DNA of 64,000 nucleotides from Pseudomonadaceae bacterium SI-3. GTDB taxonomy: Bacteria > Pseudomonadota > Gammaproteobacteria > Pseudomonadales > Pseudomonadaceae. A model generated the notes under the pieces. That model was not told the origin of the DNA. It worked only from the letters and a program-made list of their open reading frames with translations, and searched no databases. The translations under genes were made by a program, and so were the position numbers. Of the stretch, positions 52,600-62,834 are shown piece after piece. The DNA lies in assembly GCA_004010935.1 (NCBI GenBank), contig CP026511.1, positions 3,844,001 through 3,908,000 of the forward strand, given 5' to 3'. Every line of letters begins with the position of its first letter. The stretch's first letter is position 1.

Positions 52600-53490
52600 T
52601 CAGTTACGCATCCAGGGCGGCGTGGGCGGCTCGTCGCTGGGCTCGTCCGTTGCGTTGCGCAGGGCTTCCTTGCGCGCCTGATCGGCCAGGGTCGCCTTGA
52701 TTTCCCGCATCACGGCATCCAGATCCGCCGCGTCTTCCGGCTCGGCGAATTCCCCGGTCAGTTCGGACTCAGGCGTGAGCTTGCCGTCTTCGTACAGCGC
52801 CCACATTTCCTTGGCGTAGCGGGTGAACTTGAGCTCGGGCGCGAACTGCCCGAAGTAGGCGGACATGTTGCCAACGTCCCTTTCGAGCATCTCAAAGGCG
52901 TGGTTGTTACCCGCCGCATCGACTGCCTGAGGCAGGTCGATGATCACTGGCCCATGCTCATCAAGCAGCACGTTGAACTCGGAGAGGTCGCCATGCACCA
53001 GCCCGGCGCAGAGCATTTTGACCACTTCATGGATCATGAAGGCATGAAATTCCCGCGCATCGTCGGGGTGCAGGTCGACGTCGTTGAGACGTGGCGCGGC
53101 ATCGCCGTCTTCGCCGGAGATCATCTCCATCAGCAGCACACCATCGAGAAAGTCATACGGTTTGGGCACACGCACGCCCGCATCCGCCAGCCTGAACAAG
53201 GCGGCCACTTCAGCGTTCTGCCAGTTTTCTTCCTTCTCCTTGCGCCCATGCTTGGAGCCCTTGGCCATGGCGCGAGCATCGCGGCTGCTTCGAACCTTGC
53301 GGCCTTCCTGGTATTTGACGGCCTGTCTGAAGCTGCGGTTGTTGGCTTCCTTGTAGACCTTGGCGCAACGTAGCTCATCACCACAGCGCACTACATAAAC
53401 CGCTGCTTCCTTGCCGCTCATCAGCGGGCGCAGCACTTCGTCGATCAGCCCATCCTCGACCAACGGCTCGAGTCGTTTTGGCGTTTTCAT
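52600..53490 (-). CDS. RIO1-family protein kinase
   Basis: 296 residues. The RIO kinase domain has GKEAAVYVVRCGDELRCAKV with the ATP Lys, the VRVPKPYDFLDGVLLMEMIS hinge, the catalytic HGDLSEFNVLLD, and the metal-binding IIDLPQAVDA. It is the short bacterial RIO1-like type (PA4780 in P. aeruginosa). The family phosphorylates Ser/Thr, but bacterial substrates are not established. The C-terminal tail is charged and Pro-rich. It is followed directly downstream by the REP array and diverges from the Ada gene. Confidence 0.88.
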   Translation of the reverse strand: MKTPKRLEPLVEDGLIDEVLRPLMSGKEAAVYVVRCGDELRCAKVYKEANNRSFRQAVKYQEGRKVRSSRDARAMAKGSKHGRKEKEENWQNAEVAALFRLADAGVRVPKPYDFLDGVLLMEMISGEDGDAAPRLNDVDLHPDDAREFHAFMIHEVVKMLCAGLVHGDLSEFNVLLDEHGPVIIDLPQAVDAAGNNHAFEMLERDVGNMSAYFGQFAPELKFTRYAKEMWALYEDGKLTPESELTGEFAEPEDAADLDAVMREIKATLADQARKEALRNATDEPSDEPPTPPWMRN

Positions 53491-53648
53491 CAGCGGCTTA
53501 CAGACCCTATTTGACTATGCAGATCTGCAGGTTACGGCAATCACGAACGGGCTTCCATGCTCGCCCGCAAGTTTGAAAGCGTACTGTGGATTGGCATCAG
53601 AGCCGGCCAGGGCGGACAATCGCGCTCATTCACCCAGGGAGCACTGCA

Positions 53649-54686
53649 ATGCTCGATTTCGACCACTGCTGGCAAGCGCTCTGCGATCGCGATCCGAGCT
53701 TCGATGGGCGCTTCGTGTTTGCCGTGCATTCGACCCGAATCTTTTGCCGTCCGAGCTGCCCGGCACGTCGTCCCCGGCGCGAGGGTGTCAGCTTTTTCAG
53801 CCACATCCACGAGGCCGAGGCCGCCGGATTCCGCGCGTGCAAACGCTGTTCGCCTCAAGGCAAGAGCCTCGCCGAACAGCTCGATGAGCTGGTAGTCGCC
53901 GCCTGCCGCCTGCTGGATGAGAGCGTCGAACCGATGACCCTGGAGCAACTGGCTGCCCGTATCGGCCTGTCATCGTCGCATCTGGCACGCGCATTCAAGG
54001 CGCGAACCGGCCTGACACCGCGCGCCTGGGCCGCAGCGCGCCGACGAGAGCGATTGGAGATGCAGCTGCCGGATGCCGAGTCAGTGCTTGGCGCAGCCTT
54101 GGACGCCGGCTACGGCAGCACGCGCGGCGCCTATCAGCACACCGTCGCGATCAGCCCGGCCCAGCGCCGACGCAAAGGTGCCGGCGAAACCCTGCGCTAT
54201 GCCACCAGCCCGTGCCCCTTGGGGCTGCTGCTGGTGGCGGCCAGCGAGAAGGGAATATGCGCACTGTTGTTCGGAGATGAACGGCAGGCGTTACTTGAAG
54301 AACTGCGCTCCCGTTTCTCGGCAGCAGATCTGCTGCCCGATCAGGCTGGGCTCGGCGAATGGCTGCGTTCGATCATCACCCAGCTGGAAGAGCCCACCCG
54401 CGCCGCGCAGCTGCCGCTGGACCTGCGTGGTACTGCATTCCAGCAACAAGTCTGGCAGGCGTTGCGGAGCATTCCGCCGGGCGAGACCCGACGTTACGGT
54501 GAGCTGGCAGCAAGCCTTGGCAGTCATGCGCGCGCTGTAGCCCGTGCCTGCGCCAGCAACCCGGTGGGGTTGCTGGTGCCTTGTCATCGCGTGGTGGGCG
54601 CCAACCAGGCACTGACCGGTTACCGCTGGGGTGTCGAGCGAAAAGCCGCCCTGCTCGACTCGGAGCGTGATGAATCGGGAGCCTGA
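53649..54686 (+). CDS. ada: Ada-type bifunctional DNA repair/transcription protein
   Basis: 345 residues from the ATG at 53649 (GGGAG upstream). N-terminal Ada zinc domain: FVFAVHSTRIFCRPSCPARR and GFRACKRCSPQG supply the four Cys, including the methyl-phosphotriester acceptor. An AraC DNA-binding domain (LEQLAARIGLSSSHLARAFK, GYGSTRGAYQHTVAISPAQR) follows, and then the O6-methylguanine methyltransferase domain with the active-site NPVGLLVPCHRVVGANQALT. It repairs alkylated bases and phosphotriesters and activates the adaptive response. No alkA or alkB is adjacent in this window. Confidence 0.9.
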   Translation: MLDFDHCWQALCDRDPSFDGRFVFAVHSTRIFCRPSCPARRPRREGVSFFSHIHEAEAAGFRACKRCSPQGKSLAEQLDELVVAACRLLDESVEPMTLEQLAARIGLSSSHLARAFKARTGLTPRAWAAARRRERLEMQLPDAESVLGAALDAGYGSTRGAYQHTVAISPAQRRRKGAGETLRYATSPCPLGLLLVAASEKGICALLFGDERQALLEELRSRFSAADLLPDQAGLGEWLRSIITQLEEPTRAAQLPLDLRGTAFQQQVWQALRSIPPGETRRYGELAASLGSHARAVARACASNPVGLLVPCHRVVGANQALTGYRWGVERKAALLDSERDESGA

Positions 54687-54736
54687 GAGCGATTTAGCGG
54701 TCGGATGCTTCACATGCCACCGCAAAGAGCCCAGCC

Positions 54737-54982
54737 ATGACCGAACTGAAACGCTACCGCATCCATTACCTGATCAATGGCGAACCTGCCTCGCTGACAA
54801 TGAGCGCCTTCGAAGCGCCCGCCATCGAGCAAGCCGAACTGGAGATCCTGCTGCACCACGTCAAAGAGCCCCGCGCCAGCGTCGACGCGCCCTGGGAAAT
54901 TCCGGAACGCGCCAGCGAGCACAGCCGCATGGCCGAACTGGGCGTCAGCGATATCCAGATCGAAGAAGAATTACACCGCTGA
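54737..54982 (+). CDS. Small protein of unknown function
   Basis: 81 residues, YRIHYLINGEPASLTMSAFE then AELEILLHHVKEPRASVDAP, probably a small alpha/beta domain. No family recognised. The TatD-family gene follows 35 bases downstream on the same strand, so the two are probably cotranscribed. Confidence 0.62.
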   Translation: MTELKRYRIHYLINGEPASLTMSAFEAPAIEQAELEILLHHVKEPRASVDAPWEIPERASEHSRMAELGVSDIQIEEELHR

Positions 54983-55017
54983 CGCACTGCCACGCACCCA
55001 CTGAAGGAGAGCCAGCC

Positions 55018-55797
55018 TTGCCCTTGATCGACACCCACACCCATCTCGACTTCGATCCCTTCGACGGGGACCGCGGTGAGGTGCTAGCCCGCTGCGCCAC
55101 GGCTGGAGTCGAGCGCGTACTGGTGCTTGGCGTGCATCAGGCGAACTGGGACAGGGTCTGGCAGATGGCATTGAACGAGCCAGCCGTCTATGCCGCGCTG
55201 GGTCTGCATCCAGTGTTCCTGCAGGATCACCGACCGGAGCATATCGACGCGCTGCGCGACTGGCTGCAGCGCTTGCGCGGCGAAGACAAGCTCTGCGCCA
55301 TCGGTGAGATCGGCCTCGACTATTACATCGAGAACCCGAACAAGGATCGCCAGCAAGAGCTGCTCGAAGCACAGTTCGACTTGGCCAACGAATTCGAACT
55401 GCCGGTACTGCTTCACGTTCGCCGCGCCCACGCGCCGATGATCGCCACCTTGAAGCGCTACAGGCTCAAGCGCACCGGCATCGCACATGCCTTCAGCGGC
55501 AGTTGGGAAGAAGCGCGGGAGTACATCAAGCTCGGCTACAAGCTCGGCCTGGGCGGCGCCGGTACTTGGCCCCAGGCGCACCGCATGCACCGTGTGCTGC
55601 AGCAACTGCCACTCGAGAGCATAGTCCTGGAAACCGACGCCCCGGACATCACACCCCACAGCCACGCCGGTCAACGCAATAGCCCGGAATTCCTCCCGGA
55701 CATCTGCCGAGAGCTGGCCGAACTGCGCGGCATTAGCCCAGAGGAGCTGGCAGACGCCAGCTATCGGAATAGTTGTGAGGTGTTTGGCTGGAAGTGA
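55018..55797 (+). CDS. TatD-family metal-dependent deoxyribonuclease
   Basis: 259 residues from a TTG at 55018 (AAGGAG 9 bases upstream), which gives the normal family start LPLIDTHTHLDFDPFDGD. Metal ligands: THTHLD, the central CAIGEIGLDYY, ELPVLLHVRRAH, GIAHAFSGSWEEA, and VLETDAPDITP. It is an amidohydrolase-superfamily DNase (TatD/YjjV type) with 3'-exonuclease activity in its best-studied relative. It is not linked to the Tat operon here. Confidence 0.88.
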   Translation: MPLIDTHTHLDFDPFDGDRGEVLARCATAGVERVLVLGVHQANWDRVWQMALNEPAVYAALGLHPVFLQDHRPEHIDALRDWLQRLRGEDKLCAIGEIGLDYYIENPNKDRQQELLEAQFDLANEFELPVLLHVRRAHAPMIATLKRYRLKRTGIAHAFSGSWEEAREYIKLGYKLGLGGAGTWPQAHRMHRVLQQLPLESIVLETDAPDITPHSHAGQRNSPEFLPDICRELAELRGISPEELADASYRNSCEVFGWK

Positions 55798-55886
55798 TCG
55801 CGCTCAGTCCAGGCCCGCTCTACCCAACATCACTGCCTAGGCACAACGCCGACAAGCGACTGGGCGCAACTTAACAAGCGGCAGGA

Positions 55887-57950
55887 TCAGACGCGGAACG
55901 CGCCGATCAATTGCTGCAGGCGTCCAACCAGTTCGGTGAGCTCGCGGCTCGCCTGCTCGGTATGGCCGGCGCCTTCCGCGGTGCGCTGCCCAGCCTCGTT
56001 GATCGCGACAATGTTGCGATCAATGTCATGAGCAACGGCGGTCTGTTGCTCGGCGGCCGCGGCGATCTGGTGATTCTGGTCAACGATGACACCGACCGCA
56101 CCAAGGATATTTTCAAGTGCCTGCTGAACCTGGGCCGACTGGCTGACCGTTTGTTCAGCCATCGAGTGGCTGGAGTGCATGGTCTTGACCGCCGCACCGA
56201 CGCCGCCCTGCAGGCGACCAATCATCTGCTCGATTTCTTCGGTGGACTGTTGGGTGCGCTTGGCCAGACTGCGCACTTCATCAGCCACAACAGCGAAGCC
56301 GCGGCCCTGCTCGCCTGCGCGTGCCGCCTCGATCGCCGCGTTGAGCGCCAGCAGGTTGGTCTGCTCGGCCACGCCCTTGATGACATCCAATACCTGGCTG
56401 ATGGCTTTGCTGTCGCTTGCCAGCTGATTGATCACACTGACCGATTGTTCGATCTCGGCGGCCAGCAGGCCGATGCCGCTCACCTGCGCCTCGACCAGGG
56501 TGCGACCGCTGACGGTTTCCTCATTGACACTCTGAGCGCTGCCCACTGCGGCTTCAGCGCTGGTGGCCACTTCCTGCGCGGTCGCCGACATCTCGTTCAT
56601 AGCCGTAGCGACCTGTTCGATCTGTCCGCGCTGCTCGGACACCGTCTGGTTGCTCTCGCCAGAGACGGTTTCCACGCGCGAAGCCTGACGCTCCACTTCG
56701 CCCACTGTATGTCCGACGCGCTCGATAAGCTCGCGGATTTTCGACACCGTCTCGTTGAACACCTGACCCAGCTCGCCCAGCTCGTCGCGGCTTTGCACCT
56801 TGAAACGTGCTGTCATATCCCCTGCCGCCACTCGGTCCATGGTGGCACCGAGGCTGCGCAGCGATGCGCGGGTAGACATGTAGAACGCGCTGTAGAGGTA
56901 GACGATCAGTACAAACACCACTGCCAGTGCGGCCAGCAGCAGCACCATCAGTAATTGCTTCTGCTCCAGGCGCTGCTCGAGCTGGTCATCCAGGAACGCG
57001 AGGATGGCGTTGTTGAGCGCATAGGTTTTCGCCATCTCGGCGCTGATCAGGTCGTAGAAATTTTCCCAGGGCTGATCCAGCGCCTCGGCCATAATCACCT
57101 GGTCTTGGAAGATATCGCTGCTGGACTGCAGAGAGTCGCGGCTCGCCTTTGCCTGTGTATCAAGTTGGCTCTGGGCGGCGGGGCTGCTGCCCAGCACGTC
57201 ATGCAGTTGGGCACCGTATTGCGCTTGCTGCTTCTCCAGCTCGAGCAGCAGGTCGTCCAGTTTGTTGCTGGCATCGGAGTTCAAATAGCCCTGACCAAAG
57301 GTGTAGGAGCCCACCGCCCGACCTTCACCGAGCGCAGCGGTGATGGTCGGCGTCGCCGAGGTCAGAAGCTCAGAGAGTAAGCGGACATCACGCTGACTGT
57401 CCTGACTCAAGCCCGACTGGCTGGCGATCAGCTTGATCATGACCTGCGCCTTGGCCAACACCGCCCGCGCCATAGCGGCTTTTGCTTGCAAGGACTGCTG
57501 CGACTGAGCCTCACGCAGTGCAGCGTCGAGCTCATCCCGGCGCGCTTCGAATTCGGCGACCTGCTCAGGGTTATCGCTGACCGGCGTCAGGTTCTGCATT
57601 CGCGCGGCAAGTTCTCGTTCGGCATTGGCCAGTCGGGTTATCAGCGCCTGCACTTCACCGGTCTGCCCGATAATGCCTTCGATCTCGACCAGATCTTTCC
57701 AGTCTTCCATTTCCCGGCGTAGCTGCAAGGCCGTGCCCAGCAGTTCCAGGCTGCGCAACTCAGTGCGGGTGCCGACGAACTCCTCGTAGGAGTCGCGCAC
57801 CAGATAGAAATTGGTCAGCAGCATGGGGACGAAAAACAGAACGCTGATCAGGCTGAACTTCATGCCGAAGCTCAGACGGTTCATCAGGGCGATGGCCGGA
57901 TACAACAGACTTTTCAAAAGACGTCTCCCAATTTTTTGTTGTATTGCCAT
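55887..57950 (-). CDS. Methyl-accepting chemotaxis protein
   Basis: 687 residues. TM1 at about 31-50 ([20 protein letters not shown]), a long helical periplasmic sensor (to about 330), TM2 at about 333-353, a HAMP domain (about 354-410) and the methyl-accepting signalling domain with the conserved hairpin [40 protein letters not shown] at about 520-565. The C-terminus ([12 protein letters not shown]) lacks a CheR-docking pentapeptide. The periplasmic domain is a helical bundle with NIT-like character; the ligand is unknown. Confidence 0.9.
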   Translation of the reverse strand: MAIQQKIGRRLLKSLLYPAIALMNRLSFGMKFSLISVLFFVPMLLTNFYLVRDSYEEFVGTRTELRSLELLGTALQLRREMEDWKDLVEIEGIIGQTGEVQALITRLANAERELAARMQNLTPVSDNPEQVAEFEARRDELDAALREAQSQQSLQAKAAMARAVLAKAQVMIKLIASQSGLSQDSQRDVRLLSELLTSATPTITAALGEGRAVGSYTFGQGYLNSDASNKLDDLLLELEKQQAQYGAQLHDVLGSSPAAQSQLDTQAKASRDSLQSSSDIFQDQVIMAEALDQPWENFYDLISAEMAKTYALNNAILAFLDDQLEQRLEQKQLLMVLLLAALAVVFVLIVYLYSAFYMSTRASLRSLGATMDRVAAGDMTARFKVQSRDELGELGQVFNETVSKIRELIERVGHTVGEVERQASRVETVSGESNQTVSEQRGQIEQVATAMNEMSATAQEVATSAEAAVGSAQSVNEETVSGRTLVEAQVSGIGLLAAEIEQSVSVINQLASDSKAISQVLDVIKGVAEQTNLLALNAAIEAARAGEQGRGFAVVADEVRSLAKRTQQSTEEIEQMIGRLQGGVGAAVKTMHSSHSMAEQTVSQSAQVQQALENILGAVGVIVDQNHQIAAAAEQQTAVAHDIDRNIVAINEAGQRTAEGAGHTEQASRELTELVGRLQQLIGAFRV

Positions 57951-58159
57951 CAGCGTCGAGACTGCGGCAGGGCTCGTCAGAGAAGGGTGCGAGAAAACTT
58001 ATACGGGATATCGGACGGTGCTTATGTAACTTAAGGTAATGGCAGAGTGACACCCCGACAACTGGCAGAAGACACGCCGATTCCGGCATATCCACCGCAC
58101 TTATGCGGAGCGCCTATTGTGCGGCGTATCTCTACCGAGCGCTGAGCGGCATCGATTCG

Positions 58160-58996
58160 CTAGAGGAGCAGAATCCAGAGTGCGATTGCCGCGTACCAGA
58201 GGATGCGAGCACGCACGAGCAAGGCGGCGAGACTGTCGAGGCGCCCGATGCCCGCCTGCCCGGCGTAGGGTTCGTCCAGGTCAGCCGCCACTGGGCCGAC
58301 CTCGGCCAAGAGCTGCCGAGCAGGAACACCCCAGTGCAACAAATCAGCCAGCATGGCGCGATTAGCCGCAACGAAATTGCCGACCAAGCCGAAGCTGGCC
58401 AGCAGCACTCGCACCGGTAGCCAGTCGAAGGCATGCCTGAACTGGCCCGCCCGCTCGCGTATGGCCTCGGCCTTGGCGTGCTCGATGGTCAACGCAAGCA
58501 GCCGATAGGCGAGCGCCGCCACGGGACCAAGCAGTACGTACCAGAAGATCACGGCAAAGAAGCCTTGATGGCTGCGCCAGAGCAGCTGTGCTTCCACGGC
58601 ACGTAATAGGCCCGGCGCATCCGTCGCGCTAAGCCCTAGGTCACGCTCGGCGACCAGTGCTGCAGCTTCGTCATCGCCACGACGCCAGGCATCGCGGAAC
58701 GGCCCGAGCTCACGCTTGCCCTGGCCTCGACCCAGACTGTAAAGCAGCACCAGCAGGTGCAAGGGCAGGCTTAGCCAGCCATAGGCCAGCGGCTCGAGCG
58801 CCATCAACAACAGGCCAAGCAACAGCACCGGCAGCAGCACCAGAATGGCCAGACTTAGCCATGGACCGCGCCTCGACTCCGTGCCGCCCTCGACGCGCTC
58901 CAGCAGGCGCAGCCAGGGTCCGTCATCCTGCACCGCACGCCGCCAATCGGTTAGCTTATCGATGACCAGGGCCAAGAACACCACGAGAAAAATCAT
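58160..58996 (-). CDS. ampE: AmpE family protein
   Basis: 278 residues with four or more hydrophobic segments (MIFLVVFLALVIDKLTDW, LSLAILVLLPVLLLGLLLMA, GFFAVIFWYVLLGPVAALAY, and the C-terminal ARILWYAAIALWILLL). It is the inner-membrane AmpE protein normally linked to ampD; its ampC-signalling role is not fully resolved. ampD lies just upstream, the two forming the usual ampDE operon on the minus strand. Confidence 0.85.
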   Translation of the reverse strand: MIFLVVFLALVIDKLTDWRRAVQDDGPWLRLLERVEGGTESRRGPWLSLAILVLLPVLLLGLLLMALEPLAYGWLSLPLHLLVLLYSLGRGQGKRELGPFRDAWRRGDDEAAALVAERDLGLSATDAPGLLRAVEAQLLWRSHQGFFAVIFWYVLLGPVAALAYRLLALTIEHAKAEAIRERAGQFRHAFDWLPVRVLLASFGLVGNFVAANRAMLADLLHWGVPARQLLAEVGPVAADLDEPYAGQAGIGRLDSLAALLVRARILWYAAIALWILLL

Positions 58997-59019
58997 CTAT
59001 CGAATCCTGTCAGGGCAGT

Positions 59020-59571
59020 TCAGGCAACGATCGAGGCCGTGCGCAAACGTTGCCAATCAAATGCGGGACCGGGGTCGGTCTTGCGTCCCGGCGCGATATC
59101 GCTATGGCCACAGACGCGCTCCGGCGTGATCGCCGGATAGGCCTGCTGAAGCAGGCGACACAGTGAGATCAGGCTGTCGTACTGGGCTTCGCTGAACAGC
59201 GTTTCATCAGTGCCCTCCAGCTCGACCCCAATGGAGAAGTCGTTGCAACTTTGCCGGTCACCGAAACAGGAAACACCGGCGTGCCAGGCGCGCTCCAGAC
59301 AAGAGACGAACTGAGTGATCGCGCCATCACGTTCGATCAGAAAGTGCGCTGACACCTGCAGGTTCGCTATTTCTTCGAAGAAGGGATGCTCGTTGCACGG
59401 CAGACAGTTCTGAAAAAACTGTTGGACTTTCCCGGTCCCGAACTGGCCAGGCGGCAGGCTGATGTTGTGGATGACCAGCAGCGAAATCTCGCCATCCGGA
59501 CGCTGGTTGAAGTTGGGCGAAGGGCAATGGCGTACACCTCGGCACCATCCTGTCGCATGATCCAGCTGCAT
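59020..59571 (-). CDS. ampD: 1,6-anhydro-N-acetylmuramyl-L-alanine amidase AmpD
   Basis: 183 residues from the ATG at 59571. The zinc ligands are in VIHNISLPPG and CGHSDIAPGRKTDPG, with ERAWHAGVSCFGDRQSCNDF as the substrate-binding stretch. AmpD cleaves the stem peptide from anhydromuropeptides during cell-wall recycling, and its loss derepresses AmpC beta-lactamase in related species. The upstream opening to 59619 starts with TTG and is not favoured. ampE follows 23 bases downstream. Confidence 0.9.
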   Translation of the reverse strand: MQLDHATGWCRGVRHCPSPNFNQRPDGEISLLVIHNISLPPGQFGTGKVQQFFQNCLPCNEHPFFEEIANLQVSAHFLIERDGAITQFVSCLERAWHAGVSCFGDRQSCNDFSIGVELEGTDETLFSEAQYDSLISLCRLLQQAYPAITPERVCGHSDIAPGRKTDPGPAFDWQRLRTASIVA

Positions 59572-59642
59572 CACGGCGAAACCTGGTTGAACTGCGGGTC
59601 TGAAGGCTAGCGCCTGCAACCACCCTGCTGCAAGCAGTCAGA

Positions 59643-60368
59643 CTATCGCAACTCCATCGACTGCTGAGGACCGGCGCGCTTCTCATCACGGCGCGAGGCC
59701 AGGCGATCGGCCAGCCGGGTTGGCTCGGGCAACCGATAGCGGGTGACGTAACGCATGACTAATTGCGGTGCGGTTTCCAGGCTGACCCGGTTGCCCGGTG
59801 AAATGATCAGCGGACGCACCTTGTCCTTGCTGCGTAGAACCGTGCCGATCACCTTTCCGCCCTTGTCCAACAGATCGACCTGATTGCCGCGCTGCTCGCC
59901 GAGCGGCTGATGAAGCCCGGTGAGGATTTTTTTCGCCACGCCGATGGTCGGTAGGCCGGTAACTACCCCCAGATGAGCAGCAATACCAAGCCCCCGCGGA
60001 TGCGCAATGCCATGCCCATCGGAAAAAATCAGATCGGGCGTCTGATCGAGGGAGTCGAGCGCCTGCAGCACGGCAGGCAGTTCGCGAAACGACAGTAGCC
60101 CCGGAATGTAAGGCATACAAGTCGGTATCCGCGCCAGCGACTGCGCCAGCGGTTCGAGGGTTTCGGCATCGAGAAGCACGACCGCAGCACGGGTGATCCT
60201 GCCGCCGTCCTCGAAGCCCACATCGACGCCGGCGACCAGCTTTAAGGGACCGAAGTCATCGGTCAAAACAACCTTCTTGGCCAGCTGATTCTGGATCTCG
60301 CGCGCGGCACTGGTGCTTCCATCCCAGCCGCAGAGTTCGGCACGTGTTTGCGGTGTGTGTGCAGTCAT
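59643..60368 (-). CDS. nfi: Endonuclease V (deoxyinosine-specific)
   Basis: 241 residues from the ATG at 60368 with GAGGG upstream. Catalytic residues are visible in [45 protein letters not shown], and the DNA-contact stretch [14 protein letters not shown]. It cuts the second phosphodiester bond 3' to deoxyinosine and other base lesions. It follows an upstream gene-free gap and is transcribed separately from ampD. Confidence 0.9.
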   Translation of the reverse strand: MTAHTPQTRAELCGWDGSTSAAREIQNQLAKKVVLTDDFGPLKLVAGVDVGFEDGGRITRAAVVLLDAETLEPLAQSLARIPTCMPYIPGLLSFRELPAVLQALDSLDQTPDLIFSDGHGIAHPRGLGIAAHLGVVTGLPTIGVAKKILTGLHQPLGEQRGNQVDLLDKGGKVIGTVLRSKDKVRPLIISPGNRVSLETAPQLVMRYVTRYRLPEPTRLADRLASRRDEKRAGPQQSMELR

Positions 60369-60537
60369 GGTGGCCCTCTTCTGCCTGTTCAGACGGTCAA
60401 CCGAAGGTACGGTTCCACGATCCATTCATGGATTGGGACTGGACAGTCACGCGAAAAAATAAGACGCTCCCGCCGGACTGCGGCATTTTTACCCTGCTTT
60501 ACCCCAAACAATAACAATCGGAACAGCCTGATCTCGC

Positions 60538-61530
60538 ATGCTCACCGCCCCTCCCTTGAAACGTATCAGTATTCTGGCAACAGACGGTGTGTTCGCCTCC
60601 ACCCTGCTCCATGCCAAGGACTTCTTCCACATGGCCAGCCTGCGCTACGGCAAGCAGCTGGGACTCGATCTCAACCCCGCGTTCGAGACGTCATTGGTCA
60701 GCCCGGACGGGCTGTCGGTCAGTACATTCAGCGGCCCACGCATTGAAGTGGATGGAGCCCTGGATGAGGCAGACGCCGTGATCCTACCGGCATTCTGGGG
60801 TGACTTTGACGCTATCTGCCAGCGCTACCCGCAGGTTTCGCCCTGGTTACAGGAGCGGCATGCGGCCGGCAGCGCGATCTGCGGCGAGGCCAGCGGGGCC
60901 TTCTGGATGGCTGCTGCGGGGTTGCTTGACGGCCGTGAGGGCACCACTCACTGGCGTTTCGCCCATGAATTCGTCGAACGGTTTCCGCGCGTGTTGTTCA
61001 CTCAGGAAAAGCACCTGACCGACAGCGACAATCTTTACTGTGCAGGCGGCACCACGTCAGCCTGCGACCTCTATATCCATCTGGTCGAGCGCTACTGCGG
61101 CGCCCATATCGCTCAAGGCATGGCGCGGGACATCCTGTTCGAGGTCCGGCGCAACTACAATCCGGGCCGAATAGGCTTCGGCGGACAGAAGCTTCACCTG
61201 GACACCCGGGTTTTGCAGATCCAGGAATGGCTTGAGGAGCATTTCGCGGAGAAATTTCGGTTCGAAGATGTGGCGCGCGATCACGGCATGAGTATTCGCA
61301 ATTTCATGCGCCGGTTCCAGACGGCCACTGGCGACAAGCCGCTGCACTATCTCCAGCGATTACGCATCGAAACGGCAAAGACGCTGCTTTCCACGACCCG
61401 AAAAAGCATCAAGACCATCAGCTACGAAGTGGGTTACGACGACGCGAGCTTCTTCGCCCGCCTGTTCCGCCAGCACACCGAACTGTCGCCGAATCAGTAT
61501 CGACAGCAGTATCGCCATAAAAGCGCCTGA
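60538..61530 (+). CDS. GlxA-type transcriptional regulator
   Basis: 330 residues. The N-terminal DJ-1/PfpI domain has RISILATDGVFASTLLHAKD, DEADAVILPAFWGDFDAICQ and AICGEASGAFWMAAAGLLDG with the elbow Cys. The C-terminal AraC domain has EDVARDHGMSIRNFMRRFQT, ATGDKPLHYLQRLRIETAKT and ISYEVGYDDASFFARLFRQH. It is distinct from the GlxA-type gene at 29340-30329. There is no obvious target beside it; the neighbours are nfi and zapE. Confidence 0.82.
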   Translation: MLTAPPLKRISILATDGVFASTLLHAKDFFHMASLRYGKQLGLDLNPAFETSLVSPDGLSVSTFSGPRIEVDGALDEADAVILPAFWGDFDAICQRYPQVSPWLQERHAAGSAICGEASGAFWMAAAGLLDGREGTTHWRFAHEFVERFPRVLFTQEKHLTDSDNLYCAGGTTSACDLYIHLVERYCGAHIAQGMARDILFEVRRNYNPGRIGFGGQKLHLDTRVLQIQEWLEEHFAEKFRFEDVARDHGMSIRNFMRRFQTATGDKPLHYLQRLRIETAKTLLSTTRKSIKTISYEVGYDDASFFARLFRQHTELSPNQYRQQYRHKSA

Positions 61531-61532
61531 CC

Positions 61533-61575
61533 CATAAAACACAAACGGCAAGTCGTGCGAGAAGCAGACTTGCCG
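61533..61575 (-). terminator. Terminator of zapE
   Basis: A 9-bp stem cggcaagtc / gacttgccg with a 12-base loop; read on the minus strand it is followed by TTTGTGTTTTATG. Lies just beyond the zapE stop. Confidence 0.75.
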
Positions 61576-61595
61576 CGTGCGTCGCATGGGCGTTA

Positions 61596-62690
61596 TCAGG
61601 GCTTGTGCGGGCGCGACAGATATTCGTGGGATTGCATCTCCAGCAGACGACTCAGGGTCCGCTGGAATTCGAACTCGAGCCGGCCGCCTGCATACAGGTC
61701 TTTCAACTCAACCTCGGCCGACAGGATCAGCTTGACGTTGCGGTCGTAGAACTCGTCAACCATGTTGATGAACCGACGTGCCATGTCGTCCTTGGAAACG
61801 TCCATCCGCTCGATGTTGGAAACCAGCACTGCATCGAAAATCTTGCCCAGCTCGATGTAGTCGTTCTGGCTGCGCGGACCGTCGCAGAGTTCACGGAACT
61901 CGAACCAGGCCACGCCACTGGCAACCTTGCGCGCAACGATCTCGCGGTTCTCGATCATCAAGGGTTCGTTTTCCTGAACCCGGCACTTCTCCGGCAGCAA
62001 GCTGCGGAAGCTCTTTTCCAGACTCTGCTCCGCCTCGGCATCCAGCGGGAAGTGGTAGAGCTCGGCCTGTTCGAGCGCACGTAGACGGTAATCGATACCG
62101 CTGTCGACGTTGACGATCTCGGTGTGCTTCTTCAACAACTCGATCGCTGGCAGAAAGCGCGCACGTTGCAGGCCATCCTTGTAGAGCCCGTCCGGCACAA
62201 TGTTGGACGTTGCGACCAGGCTGACGCCATTCTTGAAAAGCTCTTCCAGCAAGGTCGCAAGGATCATCGCGTCAGTGATATCCGACACGAAGAATTCGTC
62301 GAAACAGATCACCCGCGACTCATCCGCAAAGCGTTTGCCGATGATGGTCAGCGGGTTCTTCTCACCCTTGAGCGTGCGCATCTCTTCGTGCACGCGCTTC
62401 ATGAAACGGTGAAAGTGCGTACGGGTCTTTCGCTCAATGGGCAGCGCGTCGAAGAAGGTGTCGACCAGATAGGTCTTGCCGCGGCCAACGCCGCCCCAGA
62501 AATACAGGCCTTTCACAGGCTCCTGGTGTTTCTTGCCGAACAGCTTGCCAAGCAGCCCGGACTTGTTGCGGTCGTCTGCGACCAGATCGTCATACAGACG
62601 CTGCAGATGTCGCACCGCGGTTTCCTGGGCGGCATCGTGGAAAAAGTCAGGACGTTTCAGATCTTCCTGATAGCGCTCAAGAGGGGTCAT
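61596..62690 (-). CDS. zapE: Cell division protein ZapE (AFG1-like ATPase)
   Basis: 364 residues from the ATG at 62690, the family start MTPLERYQEDLKRPDF; an opening to 62768 is not supported. The Walker A LYFWGGVGRGKTYLVDTF, Walker B RVICFDEFFVSDITDAMILA and sensor stretch NGVSLVATSNIVPDGLYKDG are complete. ZapE is an ATPase that interacts with FtsZ at constriction in E. coli. A terminator follows at 61575. Confidence 0.9.
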   Translation of the reverse strand: MTPLERYQEDLKRPDFFHDAAQETAVRHLQRLYDDLVADDRNKSGLLGKLFGKKHQEPVKGLYFWGGVGRGKTYLVDTFFDALPIERKTRTHFHRFMKRVHEEMRTLKGEKNPLTIIGKRFADESRVICFDEFFVSDITDAMILATLLEELFKNGVSLVATSNIVPDGLYKDGLQRARFLPAIELLKKHTEIVNVDSGIDYRLRALEQAELYHFPLDAEAEQSLEKSFRSLLPEKCRVQENEPLMIENREIVARKVASGVAWFEFRELCDGPRSQNDYIELGKIFDAVLVSNIERMDVSKDDMARRFINMVDEFYDRNVKLILSAEVELKDLYAGGRLEFEFQRTLSRLLEMQSHEYLSRPHKP

Positions 62691-62834
62691 GGCGGGTTCT
62701 GGGTAGTGAAACGGGGCCGACACTTTAGCCGCGCCCTGGGTGGTTGGCAATTTACTCAGGTCGTTCAATTGCTGGAGCCTCGTATGAGATCAGCAGGGAA
62801 GCGCTGACCACGATCGGCGCATCCGGTGCGGGAG

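Noticed and set aside
55911..56954. 347-codon frame antisense to the chemoreceptor
   Set aside because: Mirror of the chemoreceptor codon pattern (GC-rich third position); no motif or start signal.
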